A stretch of 64,000 nucleotides of DNA from Dyadobacter jiangsuensis (GCF_003014695.1 NZ_PYAS01000002.1:310001-374000); one strand, 5' to 3'. Counted from the stretch's first letter, positions 52,390 to 62,132 are shown. A program made the numbers and translations. The notes: generated from the letters alone by a model not told the origin.

Positions 52390-52437
52390 TTTATGATACC
52401 GTTTCATCCGACCGTTTATCCCTCCAAACATTTTTTT

Positions 52438-53562
52438 CTACACATTCTGAAAATCAGGCAGCTTGATAAGCGCGCCGCCTTGCAATGCCGATTCGTGCGC
52501 GAGGATACCTACGCTCGTCCAGTTGGCCGATTGCCATGCATTCGGGAAAGGCTCGCGGTCTTCGATCAATGCGCTGATGAATTCGTGCGCCAAATGCGGG
52601 TGCGAGCCGCCATGGCCGCCTCCTTGTACGAACGACAAGTGTGCATTGTCATCCAGATTATAAACGCCGTGACCGGTGAAATGACGGATTTCCTCAGGCA
52701 GGTAATGCGCGTAATCGGGCGTCGTTACTTTCTCAGGAATTTCGTGCTCAGGCTTTTTCGCGGTGTGGATCACCGGATCTTCACCTTCGATCAATGGCCA
52801 TTCAAAAGATTTTTTGCTGCCGTAAACTTCGAAGCTCTCGCGGTACTGGCGCGCCACGTCAAACAAAGAGCGGTATACATAAGCCGACAGGTCGCTGTCT
52901 TTGAACTTGATATGCGCCGATTCCACCGCGAATGGCGAGTTATGGATCTTGATCAGGTCTTCGGAGATCGTTCCTGAACCGAAGCATGATACATATTCCG
53001 CTTCCAGTTTCAGCAAACCGGCTACCGGGCCAACGCAGTGCGTCGCATAATGCATGGGAGGCAATCCAGGCCAGTAATCAGGCCAGCCTTCCATATCCTG
53101 CTGGTGGCTCGCTTTGAGGAACTGAACTTTGCCCAGCTCGCCTTTTTCATACAATTCTTTCACAAACAGGAATTCGCGGGCGTATACCACGGTTTCCATC
53201 ATCATATATTTCTTGCCCGTTTCGCGGGTTGCTTTCACGATCTCGATGCAATCTTCCACGCTCGTCGCCATGGGTACGGTACACGCCACGTGCTTGCCTG
53301 CGCGCAGGGCTTTCAATGTCTGCTCCGCGTGGTTAGGGATAGGGGAGTTGATGTGAACGGCGTCGATGTTGGGATCTTTCAGCAATTCGTCATAGTCGGT
53401 ATAGCGCACTTCAATGCCGTACTGGTCGCCCACTGCATTCAGTTTCGATTCGGTACGCTGGCAAATCGCGTACATATTGGCATTGGGATGTTGCTGGTAA
53501 ATGGGGATAAACTCGGCGCCGAAGCCTAATCCGATAATGGCAACATTAATTTTCTTAGACAT
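52438..53562 (-). CDS. Gfo/Idh/MocA family oxidoreductase, second copy
   Basis: A 374-residue cytosolic enzyme of the same superfamily as the gene at 15052 but a different subgroup. Rossmann motif IIGLGFGAEF (residues about 9-18), signature as TVPMATS in place of the usual EKPxA, near residue 95, so the conserved Lys is absent there. MHYATHCVGP near residues 170-180 supplies the His region. The missing EKP lysine points to altered chemistry or a hydrolase-like relative of the family. Single gene; its stop lies close to the repeat array. Confidence 0.85.
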   Translation of the reverse strand: MSKKINVAIIGLGFGAEFIPIYQQHPNANMYAICQRTESKLNAVGDQYGIEVRYTDYDELLKDPNIDAVHINSPIPNHAEQTLKALRAGKHVACTVPMATSVEDCIEIVKATRETGKKYMMMETVVYAREFLFVKELYEKGELGKVQFLKASHQQDMEGWPDYWPGLPPMHYATHCVGPVAGLLKLEAEYVSCFGSGTISEDLIKIHNSPFAVESAHIKFKDSDLSAYVYRSLFDVARQYRESFEVYGSKKSFEWPLIEGEDPVIHTAKKPEHEIPEKVTTPDYAHYLPEEIRHFTGHGVYNLDDNAHLSFVQGGGHGGSHPHLAHEFISALIEDREPFPNAWQSANWTSVGILAHESALQGGALIKLPDFQNV

Positions 53563-53864
53563 ATTGATTAACAGGTTAATGATTCAGTAGATCAGCAGTT
53601 TAGCCTAAAACACGGTTTGTTTCGGTTTCAACTGTCCGCCGGATTGGCCGGTGTTTCAAGATGAGTTGGTGTGGATAGTAATCGACAATACAATTTTAAA
53701 GCAAAATAGTGCTAAAAACTTTTCAGGTTTTGATTAGTACTGTGCGTATTTTGATCTATTTTTAGATTAATATCGGTTTTAATGCAAAAAATAGCTAGAA
53801 AAAGCGCTTGAAAATGTCGATTTTGCGATAATTGAGCCATATTCTTTACCAAAATTCCCACTTT
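53563..53864. promoter_or_regulatory. Divergent intergenic region
   Basis: A 302-bp AT-rich gap between the minus-strand oxidoreductase and plus-strand GNAT genes. It must hold two divergent promoters. No repeat, RNA gene or exact TAnnTTTG box was found; TATTTTG near 53757 is a partial match. Confidence 0.35.
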
Positions 53865-54416
53865 ATGATCCGATCCGCCCGCCCCGAAGATGCCGATGCC
53901 GTAGCACCGCTGCTGATCCTCGGCATGGGACATATTGCAGGCATTTTCGCCCGCTCGGACAACCACGCCGATGCGATCCCTTTCTTCCGTGAATTTTTCC
54001 TGCATCCGGCCAATCAGTACAGCTATGCCCACACACTGGTTTTTGAAACCGGGGAGGGCATTATCGGTTCCATCAACGGCTATGACGGTGCATTGCTGCA
54101 TACGTTGCGGCAGCCGGTTCTGGATAAGCTGCGGGAAGCGGACCCGGCTTTCGATCCGAACGATGAAACCGGCCCCGGCGAGTTCTACCTCGATTGTATC
54201 AATGTGCACGAGGAGCATCAGGGAAAAGGAATCGGGAGTCAGTTGATTCGCGCCCTGTGCGCACGGGCAGGGGCGCTCGGGCACAAACGCGCCGGGCTGA
54301 TCGTGGATATGGTAAATCCGGCCGCCCGAAAACTATATGAACGGTTGGGCTTTGAAGTGATCGGCGAGAAGGACTTTATGGGTCACCGTTACTTCCATAT
54401 GGTACGCGATCTTTGA
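53865..54416 (+). CDS. GNAT-family N-acetyltransferase
   Basis: A 183-residue acetyltransferase; the ATG at 53865 (MIRSARPEDADAV) is preferred to a TTG 11 codons upstream. The acetyl-CoA-binding motif A is visible as EEHQGKGIGSQLIRAL (Q/R-x-x-G-x-G/A), preceded by a beta-strand FYLDCINV, and motif B as NPAARKLYERLGFEVI. It transfers acetyl from acetyl-CoA to an amine; substrate unknown. It is 27 bp upstream of a membrane acyltransferase-like gene on the same strand, and the two may be co-transcribed. Confidence 0.9.
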   Translation: MIRSARPEDADAVAPLLILGMGHIAGIFARSDNHADAIPFFREFFLHPANQYSYAHTLVFETGEGIIGSINGYDGALLHTLRQPVLDKLREADPAFDPNDETGPGEFYLDCINVHEEHQGKGIGSQLIRALCARAGALGHKRAGLIVDMVNPAARKLYERLGFEVIGEKDFMGHRYFHMVRDL

Positions 54417-54443
54417 AATGCATTTATCCTAAACCTTATATCA

Positions 54444-55715
54444 ATGAAACAACGGCTCATTTCCCTGGACGTCCTGCGCGGGCTGACCATGATCCTCATG
54501 ACCATCGTGAATAACCCGGGCGACTGGGGACACGTGTATCCGCCACTACTCCACGCCGAATGGCACGGTTGTACACCTACGGACCTGGTGTTCCCTACAT
54601 TTCTGCTGATTGTCGGTGTTTCGATTGTGCTGGCTTCGCCGGTAAAGGTTTTGAACGGGCCTGCTTTACAGCGGATCGTCACCCGCACGCTGCGTATATT
54701 TTGCCTCGGATTGTTCTCGGGCTTCTTCGTGCGGATCCATTTGTTCGGGTTGGAAGGGAATGCATTGCTTGCGGCCCGACTGGTCGTGACGGCGGTTGTG
54801 GTGGTCGCATTGTTTTCAGATTATGACCGGAAGTGGCAGTTCATTACCGCAGCGGGTATTTTCGTTTTGATGATCGTGCTGGCATTCAGTGGTATCGAAC
54901 CTTTCAATACCGTGCGGATTCCGGGGGTGTTGCAACGCATCGCCGTGGTGTATCTGGTCGCTTCCCTGTTATACCTGAAAACAGGCTGGCGTACGCAGGC
55001 TACGGTGGGGGTAGTGTTGTTGCTGGCTTATTGGGGAATTATGACGCTGATTCCGGTACCCGGCGTGGGAGAGGCTAATCTGGAAAAAGGGACCAATCTG
55101 GCTGCCTGGCTCGACAACCTTTTATTACCCGGACATTTGTGGGCATCATCAAAAACCTGGGACCCGGAGGGTATTCTGAGCACGTTGCCGGCGATCGGGA
55201 CTGGTATTGCGGGATTACTGATTGGTACAATGCTGAAATCGGAGGGTTTGGGCAAAGTTGAGAAGGTTAAATACATGCTGACAGGTGGTTTGGCGGGAAT
55301 CGCAGTGGGGTGGTTGTGGAATCTGGCGTTTCCTCTGAACAAAGCTTTATGGACGAGCTCATTCGTCTTGTACGCCGGAGGCTGGGCGCTGCTGCTGCTT
55401 GCTGTGCTGTATTATATGATTGATGTAAAAGGGCATTCCAAATGGACGACTTTTTTTGTGATTTTCGGCGTGAATCCGATGGTAGTCTTCTTTTTTACAG
55501 GAATGATTTTCAGGATCCTGAACGCCGTGAAAGTGCCGAACCCATCCGGCGGATCTGAAAAACTGGATTTTGTGCCCTATTTCTACCAATACCATTTGGT
55601 ACCGGTTTTCAACGATCCGCGTAATGCGTCGTTGGCACAGGCATTGCTGCTGGTTGCACTTTGGTACGTAATCCTGCTGTTCCTGTATCGAAAAAAGCTC
55701 ATATTTAAGGTTTGA
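54444..55715 (+). CDS. DUF5009 / heparan-alpha-glucosaminide N-acetyltransferase-like membrane protein
   Basis: A 423-residue protein with about 10-11 hydrophobic helices. The N-terminus RLISLDVLRGLTMILMTIVNN and the following AEWHGCTPTDLVFP match the HGSNAT/DUF5009 family, in which the WHG(x)TxxDLxFP segment contains the conserved loop histidine that accepts acetyl from cytosolic acetyl-CoA and passes it across the membrane to a glucosamine. In Bacteroidota these proteins usually lie in glycan-degrading loci. Here a GNAT lies upstream and a GH125 downstream. Its natural acceptor is unknown. Confidence 0.85.
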   Translation: MKQRLISLDVLRGLTMILMTIVNNPGDWGHVYPPLLHAEWHGCTPTDLVFPTFLLIVGVSIVLASPVKVLNGPALQRIVTRTLRIFCLGLFSGFFVRIHLFGLEGNALLAARLVVTAVVVVALFSDYDRKWQFITAAGIFVLMIVLAFSGIEPFNTVRIPGVLQRIAVVYLVASLLYLKTGWRTQATVGVVLLLAYWGIMTLIPVPGVGEANLEKGTNLAAWLDNLLLPGHLWASSKTWDPEGILSTLPAIGTGIAGLLIGTMLKSEGLGKVEKVKYMLTGGLAGIAVGWLWNLAFPLNKALWTSSFVLYAGGWALLLLAVLYYMIDVKGHSKWTTFFVIFGVNPMVVFFFTGMIFRILNAVKVPNPSGGSEKLDFVPYFYQYHLVPVFNDPRNASLAQALLLVALWYVILLFLYRKKLIFKV

Positions 55716-55839
55716 TTAAACGGGTCTTGTTAGTTATCAAACGGTTAGGTTAAGGTTGTAAAATTTATCACTCGGCATCTGCAATTTTTGTCTAAATTGC
55801 TTTTTTTATTGTACTGAGCATCCCTTATAAACCTACCTC

Positions 55840-57270
55840 ATGTTCTTAAGAAGAGACTTCATCAAAGCAGGGGCGTTGGCGGTGGCTGGCATGGCCTTGC
55901 CCAAATGGTCGTTTGCAAAAAGTGCCGACTTTCCGGTAGTGCGCATCCCGGTCGATAAGCGCAATTTCACAAGTCCGGCTGTGGAAGCAACCATAGCCCG
56001 CATGAAAAAGGTGATCAAAGATCCCGAGCTGGCGTGGCTTTTTGAAAACTGCTTCCCGAATACGATCGATACCACCGTACATTATAATCCGACAGATGGC
56101 AAGCCCGATACCTTCGTGATCACCGGCGACATCGATGCGATGTGGCTTCGTGACAGTACGGCGCAGGTTTGGCCTTACCTGCCTTTGTTGAAAGAGGATC
56201 CGAAACTGAAAGACATGGTCGCGGGGCTTATCAACCGGCAGACCAAGTGCATTCTGATCGATCCTTATGCCAATGCATTTTACGATCGCCCGAAAGAGAG
56301 CGAGTGGACCAAGGACCAGACCGAGATGAAACCCATGCTCCACGAGCGCAAATGGGAGCTCGATTCACTTTGCTACACCATTCGTTTGGCATATAACTAT
56401 TGGAAAACCACCGGTGATACCAAGCCATTCGACGCCGACTGGTTGAAGGCGATGGAACTGGTGCTCAAAACCTGCAAGGAGCAACAGCGCAAAGATGGGC
56501 CGGGACCTTACAAGTTTGGCCGCGTTACTGCCTGGTCTACCGACACCGTTCCGGGTAATGGCTACGGTAACCCCATTAAGCCGGTTGGGTTGATTGCGAG
56601 CACATTCCGGCCGTCGGATGATGCGACTATATTCCCGTTCTTCATACCGTCCAATTTCTTCGCCGTTGTCTCGTTCCGCGAGGTCGCTGAGTTGCTCGAA
56701 AAGGCGTCCGCTACCAAAAACGCGAAACTGGCGGCTGATTTCCGGGCGCTGGCTACGGAGGTCGAAGCTGCGTTGAAAAAGCATGCGGTCATTCAGCATA
56801 CGGAATACGGAAAGATTTATGCATTCGAGGCCGATGGTTTTGGAAACCACGTCATGATGGACGATGCAGGTATCCCGGGGCTTATCAGCCTACCTTACCT
56901 GAATGCCGTTTCGGTGAAAGACCCGATTTACATCAATACGCGGAAATATGTGCTGAGCAATACCAATCCGTATTTCTTCAAAGGGAAGGCCGGTGAAGGG
57001 TTGGGTAGTCCGCATACGCTGGTGAACCAGATCTGGCCAATGGGGATTATCGCGCGCGCCATTACCTCTACCAGCGACAAGGAGATCGAAGCGCAGCTGA
57101 AATTGCTCAAAACGACGCACAACCATACCGGTTTTATGCACGAGTCGTTCGATAAGGATGATGATTCGAAATTCACGCGCAAATGGTTTGCGTGGGTGAA
57201 CACGCTGTTCGGGGAGCTGATCCTGAAACTTGAAAAAGAACGTCCGCACCTGCTGGCGAAAATATATTAG
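55840..57270 (+). CDS. GH125 family glycoside hydrolase (exo-alpha-1,6-mannosidase)
   Basis: A 476-residue exported protein. The N-terminus has a twin-arginine signal ([11 protein letters not shown]4-R5) with a hydrophobic stretch to about residue 27, unusual for enzymes in this window and pointing to folded export. The mature (alpha/alpha)6 domain has family DUF1237/GH125 hallmarks: [19 protein letters not shown] (residues about 88-106), the KWELDSLCY segment and a long C-terminal [10 protein letters not shown] run. GH125 enzymes remove alpha-1,6-mannose. It is monocistronic. Confidence in family is high; export route is inferred. Confidence 0.92.
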   Translation: MFLRRDFIKAGALAVAGMALPKWSFAKSADFPVVRIPVDKRNFTSPAVEATIARMKKVIKDPELAWLFENCFPNTIDTTVHYNPTDGKPDTFVITGDIDAMWLRDSTAQVWPYLPLLKEDPKLKDMVAGLINRQTKCILIDPYANAFYDRPKESEWTKDQTEMKPMLHERKWELDSLCYTIRLAYNYWKTTGDTKPFDADWLKAMELVLKTCKEQQRKDGPGPYKFGRVTAWSTDTVPGNGYGNPIKPVGLIASTFRPSDDATIFPFFIPSNFFAVVSFREVAELLEKASATKNAKLAADFRALATEVEAALKKHAVIQHTEYGKIYAFEADGFGNHVMMDDAGIPGLISLPYLNAVSVKDPIYINTRKYVLSNTNPYFFKGKAGEGLGSPHTLVNQIWPMGIIARAITSTSDKEIEAQLKLLKTTHNHTGFMHESFDKDDDSKFTRKWFAWVNTLFGELILKLEKERPHLLAKIY

Positions 57271-57297
57271 GCAACTGCATTGATGCCTTTCCCGAAT

Positions 57298-59070
57298 GAG
57301 GGTGTCTCAAAAAGACACCCTCTTTTGTGTGTTAAGTCTTTGCCGATTTTTTACGATTGATTATCTTTAGATATAAGCAATCTAGGATCGATGGCCAGAC
57401 GACAACCTACTTTTAAGCCTTACCATCAGCAGCAATTAATGCTGCTCCCCCCCAGTTTAGATGAGTTGATTCCCAAAGACCATGCTTGCCGCGTGGTCAA
57501 TGATGTGATCAATAAAATCAGCTTGGAGCCACTTCATGCGGCCTATCACACGATAGGTTCATCGAGTTACCATCCCCAGATGCTTCTAAAAGTGCTTGTT
57601 TACGGCTATGTAAGCAATATATATTCGAGCAGGAAGCTGGAAGCAGCCTGCAAAGAGAGCATCTACTTTATGTGGCTGAGCTCGATGAGCTACCCTGATC
57701 ATAATACAATCAATCGGTTTAGGGGTGTCCGCTTGAAAGATGCATTGCGGAAGATCTTCGAGGAGGTGGTGCTATTACTAGCCCAGGAAGGGCTTTTAAG
57801 CATTGAAGAGGTCTACACAGATGGCACCAAGATTGAGGCCAATGCTAATAAGTACACTTTCGTCTGGCGGAAGGCTATTGCGACCAACAAGGAAAAGATC
57901 AAGAAACAGTTAGCTCATATCTGGGAATACGCCCAGAGCGTAGCCACAGCCGAAGATGGCCTTCCTGATCCGCCGGACTTTACCACCATTAGTAAAGAAA
58001 AGGTCCAAGACACGGTTGATAAACTCAATCAGGTGCTGGGCAAAAAAGAGAGTATTGACAGGAAGATGAAAGCCAAGTTAGGCTATGTGACCAAGCATTA
58101 TCCAGCTAATATTGCCAGCTATGAGCAGCAGGAGGCAATTTTGGGCAACCGTAACCGCGGCGGCGGACCGCTCTTATAGCAAGACCGATCCGGACGCTAC
58201 GTTCATGCGTTTAAAGGAGGATCACATGCGTAATGGGCAGTTGAAGCCTGCTTATAATGTGCAGATATCGACATCGAATCAGTTTGTTGTCAATTACAGT
58301 ATCCATCCTAATCCCACCGATACTAACACGCTGGCCGCACACCTGGATCAATACGAAAAAAGCTTTGGCAGGTCACTAAAATCAATAACGGCTGATGCCG
58401 GGTACGGCTCAGAAGAGAATTACACGATGCTGGAAGAAAAGAAAATCGCTGGGTATGTGAAATACGGCCTGTTTGACAACCGGCAGCATCGAAGCTTCAA
58501 TAGCAAACATCCGTTCAGCGCCGACAAACTCCACTATAATCCCCGTGGAGATCATTACATCTGTCCCATAGGCCAGAAGATGCGCTACATTGGTAACACG
58601 ATCAACAGGACTGTGACGGGCTTCTTGCAAACCGCCCGCATGTACAAAGCCAGCAACTGTAGTAAATGTCCCTTGAACGGAGCTTGCCATAAATCCAAAG
58701 GCGACAGGATTATCCAGGTCAATCTCAATTTGGAAAGACAGAAACGACAGGCCGATGAGTTATTGACGAGCCAGCAGGGCATTCAGAAGCGGAAGAGGCG
58801 GTGCTTTGATGTCGAACCTGTCTTTGGTAACATTAAGCATAACCACAAGTTCCGCCGCTTCATGCTTCGTGGCAAGCAAAAGGTTGAAATCGAGTGGGGA
58901 TTGATTGCACTAGCCCAAAATATCAGGAAGAAGGCCGCCTAAACCAGGCTTACAGGTCGCGCCGGCAGCCGTTATGATCAACTTCACCCATACTTTACCA
59001 ACTTCACAAACCGAACTTTCTATACCCAATAAAAACAAAAGACCGTCCCAAATTGATTTGAGACGGCCTC
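57298..59070 (+). mobile_element. IS1182-family insertion sequence, disrupted
   Basis: Terminal sequences are related: GAGGGTGTCTCAAAA at 57298 and, on the opposite strand, GAGGCCGTCTCAAAT ending at 59070, each within a local hairpin (left stem GAGGGTGTCT/AGACACCCTC at 57298-57322; right stem at 59041-59070). About 1.77 kb between them encodes one transposase. No target duplication was found by eye. The left hairpin also could terminate the GH125 transcript. Confidence 0.7.
57391..58942 (+). pseudogene. IS1182-family transposase broken by a 16-nt insertion
   Basis: Two frames together give one DDE transposase. The first (57391-58179) carries DGTKIEANANKYTF with the first catalytic Asp. The second, read in the +1 frame, holds ADAGYGSEENY (second Asp) and EPVFGNIKHNHKF (Glu). 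The junction is at 58156-58171, where CGCGGCGGCGGACCGC separates codons for RN from codons for SYSKTDPDATFM. Removing these 16 bases restores RNSYSKTD, the conserved motif of this family, so I read this as a disabling insertion. Programmed frameshifting would need +1 or -2 and is less likely. The rest of the protein is full length, so the inactivation is probably recent. Confidence 0.85.
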
Positions 59071-59136
59071 ATTTTTGTTTGGCCGGACTACGGGGTTTCT
59101 GCTAAACCGGACGCAATACTGCGCCGGTCGGCGGGC

Positions 59137-59144
59137 TACATTTG
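59137..59144 (+). promoter_or_regulatory. Candidate -7 box of bioB
   Basis: TACATTTG matches TAnnTTTG and is 19 bp upstream of the bioB start codon, just past the right end of the insertion element. No good -33 box was found. Confidence 0.4.
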
Positions 59145-59163
59145 GTTCGAAAACAATGTCACC

Positions 59164-60135
59164 ATGCAAACCGCAACCATCCGTAACGACTGGACGCTCG
59201 ACGAGATCGAGACCATTTACAACCTCCCCTTAATGCAACTAATCTACGACGCAGCGACCGTGCACCGTGAATGGCACGACCCGGAGCGCGTTCAGGTATG
59301 TACATTGTTATCCATCAAAACCGGAGGTTGCCCCGAGGATTGCGCCTACTGCGGGCAAGCGGCCCGTTACCAGACCGGCATTAATGTAAAAGCATTGATG
59401 AAAAAGGATGATGTGGTAGCCATCGCCCGCCGTGCCCGTGAGGGAGGTTCGAGCCGTTTCTGCATGGCCGCCGCATGGCGGGAAGTGAAGAATAACCGCG
59501 ATTTCGACCGCGTGCTTGAAATGGTAACCGAAGTGGCCGGGCTGGGCCTCGAAGTATGCTGTACCCTCGGCATGCTCACCGAAACCCAGGCCGAAAAACT
59601 CAAAGCCGCCGGCCTTTATGCCTACAATCACAACCTGGACTCTTCCTCGGAATACTACGATCAAATCATCACCACACGCACCTACGACGACCGCCTGAAC
59701 ACGGTCGACCACGTGCGCAACGCGGGTATATCCGTGTGCTGCGGGGGCATCATCGGTCTGGGAGAAACCCGCGAAAACCGCATCCAGATGCTCCATACGT
59801 TATCCACCATGCCAGAACACCCGGAGTCCGTACCCGTGAACGCCCTCGCCCGCGTACAGGGGACACCGTTGGGTGATATGAAGAAAGTCGATACCTGGGA
59901 AATGGTTCGCATGATCGCCACCGCGCGTATTCTCATGCCCAAAGCGATGGTCCGTCTGAGCGCCGGGCGTATGGAAATGAGTGAATATGAGCAGGCGTTC
60001 TGCTTCATGGCCGGGGCCAACTCTATTTTTACGAATGAGAATGGGGAGCTGCTCGTGACACCGAATCCGGGAATGGGGCAGGATCGGGAAATGATGGAGG
60101 TTTTGGGGTTGAAAGCACTTGTTAAAGAGGATTGA
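59164..60135 (+). CDS. bioB: Biotin synthase
   Basis: A 323-residue radical-SAM enzyme that inserts sulfur into dethiobiotin. The SAM cluster motif CxxxCxxC is C56, C60 and C63 in GGCPEDCAYCGQ. Further family features are CMAAAWR near residue 100, YNHNLDSSSEYY and CCGGIIGLGET, with the conserved Arg of RLSAGRMEM near residue 260 beside the [2Fe-2S] cluster. Length and motifs are normal. It stands alone here, with no other bio genes adjacent, between the insertion element and a toxin-antitoxin pair. Confidence 0.97.
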   Translation: MQTATIRNDWTLDEIETIYNLPLMQLIYDAATVHREWHDPERVQVCTLLSIKTGGCPEDCAYCGQAARYQTGINVKALMKKDDVVAIARRAREGGSSRFCMAAAWREVKNNRDFDRVLEMVTEVAGLGLEVCCTLGMLTETQAEKLKAAGLYAYNHNLDSSSEYYDQIITTRTYDDRLNTVDHVRNAGISVCCGGIIGLGETRENRIQMLHTLSTMPEHPESVPVNALARVQGTPLGDMKKVDTWEMVRMIATARILMPKAMVRLSAGRMEMSEYEQAFCFMAGANSIFTNENGELLVTPNPGMGQDREMMEVLGLKALVKED

Positions 60136-60146
60136 GTTTCGACTGG

Positions 60147-60530
60147 TTAAGCATGATGCAGGATGAATTCAACAGGAATATCAAGCTTCTCCTTAATCAC
60201 TTCCAGCAGTGCAGCATTAGGCTTTTTATCTTCCCATAAGATCATTTCAAGCTCTGCTTGCGAGATCCCAAGCGTTTGAGCCAGGTCTTTACCTTCCCGT
60301 CTCATATCATACATTCGGCGTTCAAGAAATTCTTCAAATGTGGAAGGTTCGGGAATTGGATAGGCGACCTTCTCATATGCCATCAATGCTTCGGCCATTG
60401 CGCGAATATGTAGTTTTTCGTCCGCAGTAACGTTGGCTTCGCCTTTCTTCATCAGTGCTCCAACGACTTCGAGCATTGCCGAATGCTCATCTTCGGTAGT
60501 GACAGTGTAAGCTGGTTTTGTGTCTTTCAT
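60147..60530 (-). CDS. HigA-type antitoxin (helix-turn-helix)
   Basis: A 127-residue protein with an acidic N-terminal region (EDEHSAMLEVVGALMKKG) and a C-terminal HTH (KDLAQTLGISQAELEMIL, residues about 81-98), the order found in HigA-like antitoxins of Bacteroidota. Its ATG overlaps the HigB stop codon in the sequence ATGA, so it is translated just after its toxin, the reversed order typical of higBA. It should neutralise HigB and repress the shared promoter. It ends 11 bp before the convergent bioB stop codon. Confidence 0.88.
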   Translation of the reverse strand: MKDTKPAYTVTTEDEHSAMLEVVGALMKKGEANVTADEKLHIRAMAEALMAYEKVAYPIPEPSTFEEFLERRMYDMRREGKDLAQTLGISQAELEMILWEDKKPNAALLEVIKEKLDIPVEFILHHA

Positions 60531-60820
60531 AGTGATCGAATGTTAATTTCATCGTACTGCTGGTGCGTTCCAATGAATCTGACATAGACGGTGCGGATGT
60601 CAAAATGGATCCGGGTTATCAGTCTGTACTTGTTGCCGCGAATGTTAAAAATGTAAAGGTCGTTGCCAACGCAATCAACCGAATTGAAAGCTCTTTTAAC
60701 ATCATGGAATGTGGAAAAGCTTGCTTCTTCCATCGTCTTATGCCAGTCAATTAACGCTTCTTTCGAATGAGGATGTTTTTGGAAGAAATTTCTTAAAGTA
60801 TTAAAACTCAATATAACCAT
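60527..60820 (-). CDS. HigB-type toxin (mRNA interferase)
   Basis: A 97-residue RelE/HigB-fold protein. The ATG at 60820 (MVILSFNTLRNFF) is chosen over an upstream in-frame start because it gives the family length of about 100. Markers include DVKRAFNSVDCVGNDLYIFNIRGNKYRLI with basic residues and the C-terminal strand VYVRFIGTHQQYDEI. HigB toxins cut mRNA on the ribosome. Overlap with HigA in ATGA marks a functional type II pair. No frameshift or stop is seen, so the module appears intact. Confidence 0.88.
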   Translation of the reverse strand: MVILSFNTLRNFFQKHPHSKEALIDWHKTMEEASFSTFHDVKRAFNSVDCVGNDLYIFNIRGNKYRLITRIHFDIRTVYVRFIGTHQQYDEINIRSL

Positions 60821-60841
60821 TAATGTGTGATGAAGTGTTAA

Positions 60842-60889
60842 CAAAAAAATACCCGATAAAATTAAGAGCATCTTAATCTTATCAGGTAT
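60842..60889 (-). terminator. Terminator of the PepSY gene
   Basis: A 19-bp arm (60849-60867) pairs with 60871-60889 around GCA, with two mismatches. On the minus strand it is followed by a run of T (plus-strand A-run 60843-60849). It lies 44 bp downstream of the PepSY stop codon and separates it from the higBA pair. Confidence 0.8.
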
Positions 60890-60932
60890 CTATTTATCAA
60901 CGAACCGGAACGGCTTATCCGGCGGGAATTAT

Positions 60933-62108
60933 TTAACTAACGGTCGCTCTTGTGCGGACGGTCGGATGTGACGCAGCAGGGCTTTTCCGAGTCTTCTTCT
61001 CCTTCTTCTTAAACTTCCTCCCAACCCAAATCACTACCCCGGTAACCGGCAACGTCGCGGTAATCAGTGCTACAAGCAATGCCAGTGCCTTCGTAGGCCA
61101 CCCCCAAATGCTCCCGGTATGAATCGGGAATACGAGCCTGCGGACTTTCATACCCGCGGTTTCGTCGTCATAAAGGCGTTTGCTGAGCAAATGGCCGTCG
61201 TGCTGGTCGAAGTAGAGGAAATCGACGACGTTGCTGATCGAGGCTTCGTCATTGGTTTTGGAAACGGTGATGGAAAGGCTGTCGGACTCGGGTAATGTGA
61301 ATTGAATGCGGCCGGGGTGGGGTAGGAGGCGACCTGTTTCCGTGGCGATTTTGGCTAATTTGCCGGTAGCTGCTGCATTTGCGAGGGAGATGTTTGCAGG
61401 AGCTTCGCGTTTCTGTTGCGGCTTGCCGTCGAATGTGAGGTAGATCATATTATTGACCCATTTGTAGCTCCAAACGAGGCCGGTTAATGCGATCAGGAAT
61501 GTGAATGGCAGTACGTAAAAGCCGAAAACGGCGTGCAAATCCCAGTTGAGGCGCTTGAATTTGGCATTCCATTTGATGGTCAGGCGCTGCTTGGTTTGCT
61601 TGCGGTTGGGCCACCAAAGGACGAGGCCGGTGATCATAATGACGATGAACATCACACAGGCGACGCCGGTAATGGCTTTGCCGGTGTCTTCCATGCACAA
61701 ATAGCGGTGCAGTTGGAGCACAATATGGAAGAACGATTCGTTTTCGCGGCGTGTATCGGTGATCTCAGCGGTGTAAGGGTTTACAGCTACCGAAAAGACA
61801 TTCTTTTCCTTCTTGCCTTTCACCAAACCGAATATGATAGTCCGGTTGGCGTGGGGCTCAATGGCAATCCGGGCAATGCGTTGCTTAGGATAGGCGTTCG
61901 CAACGACGGCGCGCAGATTATCGAGGGGTAGTGGCGACGGATCCTTCGGAGCTTCCACGACGTGGAATTTTCGGTAAATCACCGGTTCCAGCTCGTCTTC
62001 GAAAACCAGGATACTCCCGGTGAGCGCTACTATAAAAACTACAAGGCCGGAGGAAACCCCCAGCCATAAATGTAGTTGCGATGCGATTTTCTTGAATGTC
62101 TTTTTCAC
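60933..62108 (-). CDS. PepSY-associated transmembrane protein
   Basis: A 391-residue inner-membrane protein with four hydrophobic helices and a large periplasmic PepSY-like loop. The first helix region is HLWLGVSSGLVVFIVALTGSILVFEDEL; histidines at the helix ends (QLHLWLG, LQLHRYLC, WDLHAVFG, FPIHTGSIWGWP) match the PepSY_TM family, some members of which are thought to bind haem and reduce ferric siderophores. The start codon is GTG at 62108; no in-frame ATG lies between it and the preceding stop codon. It follows the siderophore receptor by 24 bp, which supports a role in iron release from siderophores. Confidence 0.9.
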   Translation of the reverse strand: MKKTFKKIASQLHLWLGVSSGLVVFIVALTGSILVFEDELEPVIYRKFHVVEAPKDPSPLPLDNLRAVVANAYPKQRIARIAIEPHANRTIIFGLVKGKKEKNVFSVAVNPYTAEITDTRRENESFFHIVLQLHRYLCMEDTGKAITGVACVMFIVIMITGLVLWWPNRKQTKQRLTIKWNAKFKRLNWDLHAVFGFYVLPFTFLIALTGLVWSYKWVNNMIYLTFDGKPQQKREAPANISLANAAATGKLAKIATETGRLLPHPGRIQFTLPESDSLSITVSKTNDEASISNVVDFLYFDQHDGHLLSKRLYDDETAGMKVRRLVFPIHTGSIWGWPTKALALLVALITATLPVTGVVIWVGRKFKKKEKKTRKSPAASHPTVRTRATVS

Positions 62109-62132
62109 CGGTTTTATGAAATAGCACGCATT

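Noticed and set aside
52204-52977. 257-codon plus-strand frame starting in the repeat array
   Set aside because: It runs through the repeats into the antisense strand of the Gfo/Idh gene; composition and lack of any family motif mark it as a shadow.
58112-58942. Separate second transposase gene of a two-ORF element
   Set aside because: Together the frames make one IS1182 transposase once a 16-nt insertion is removed; its in-frame first residues match no family.
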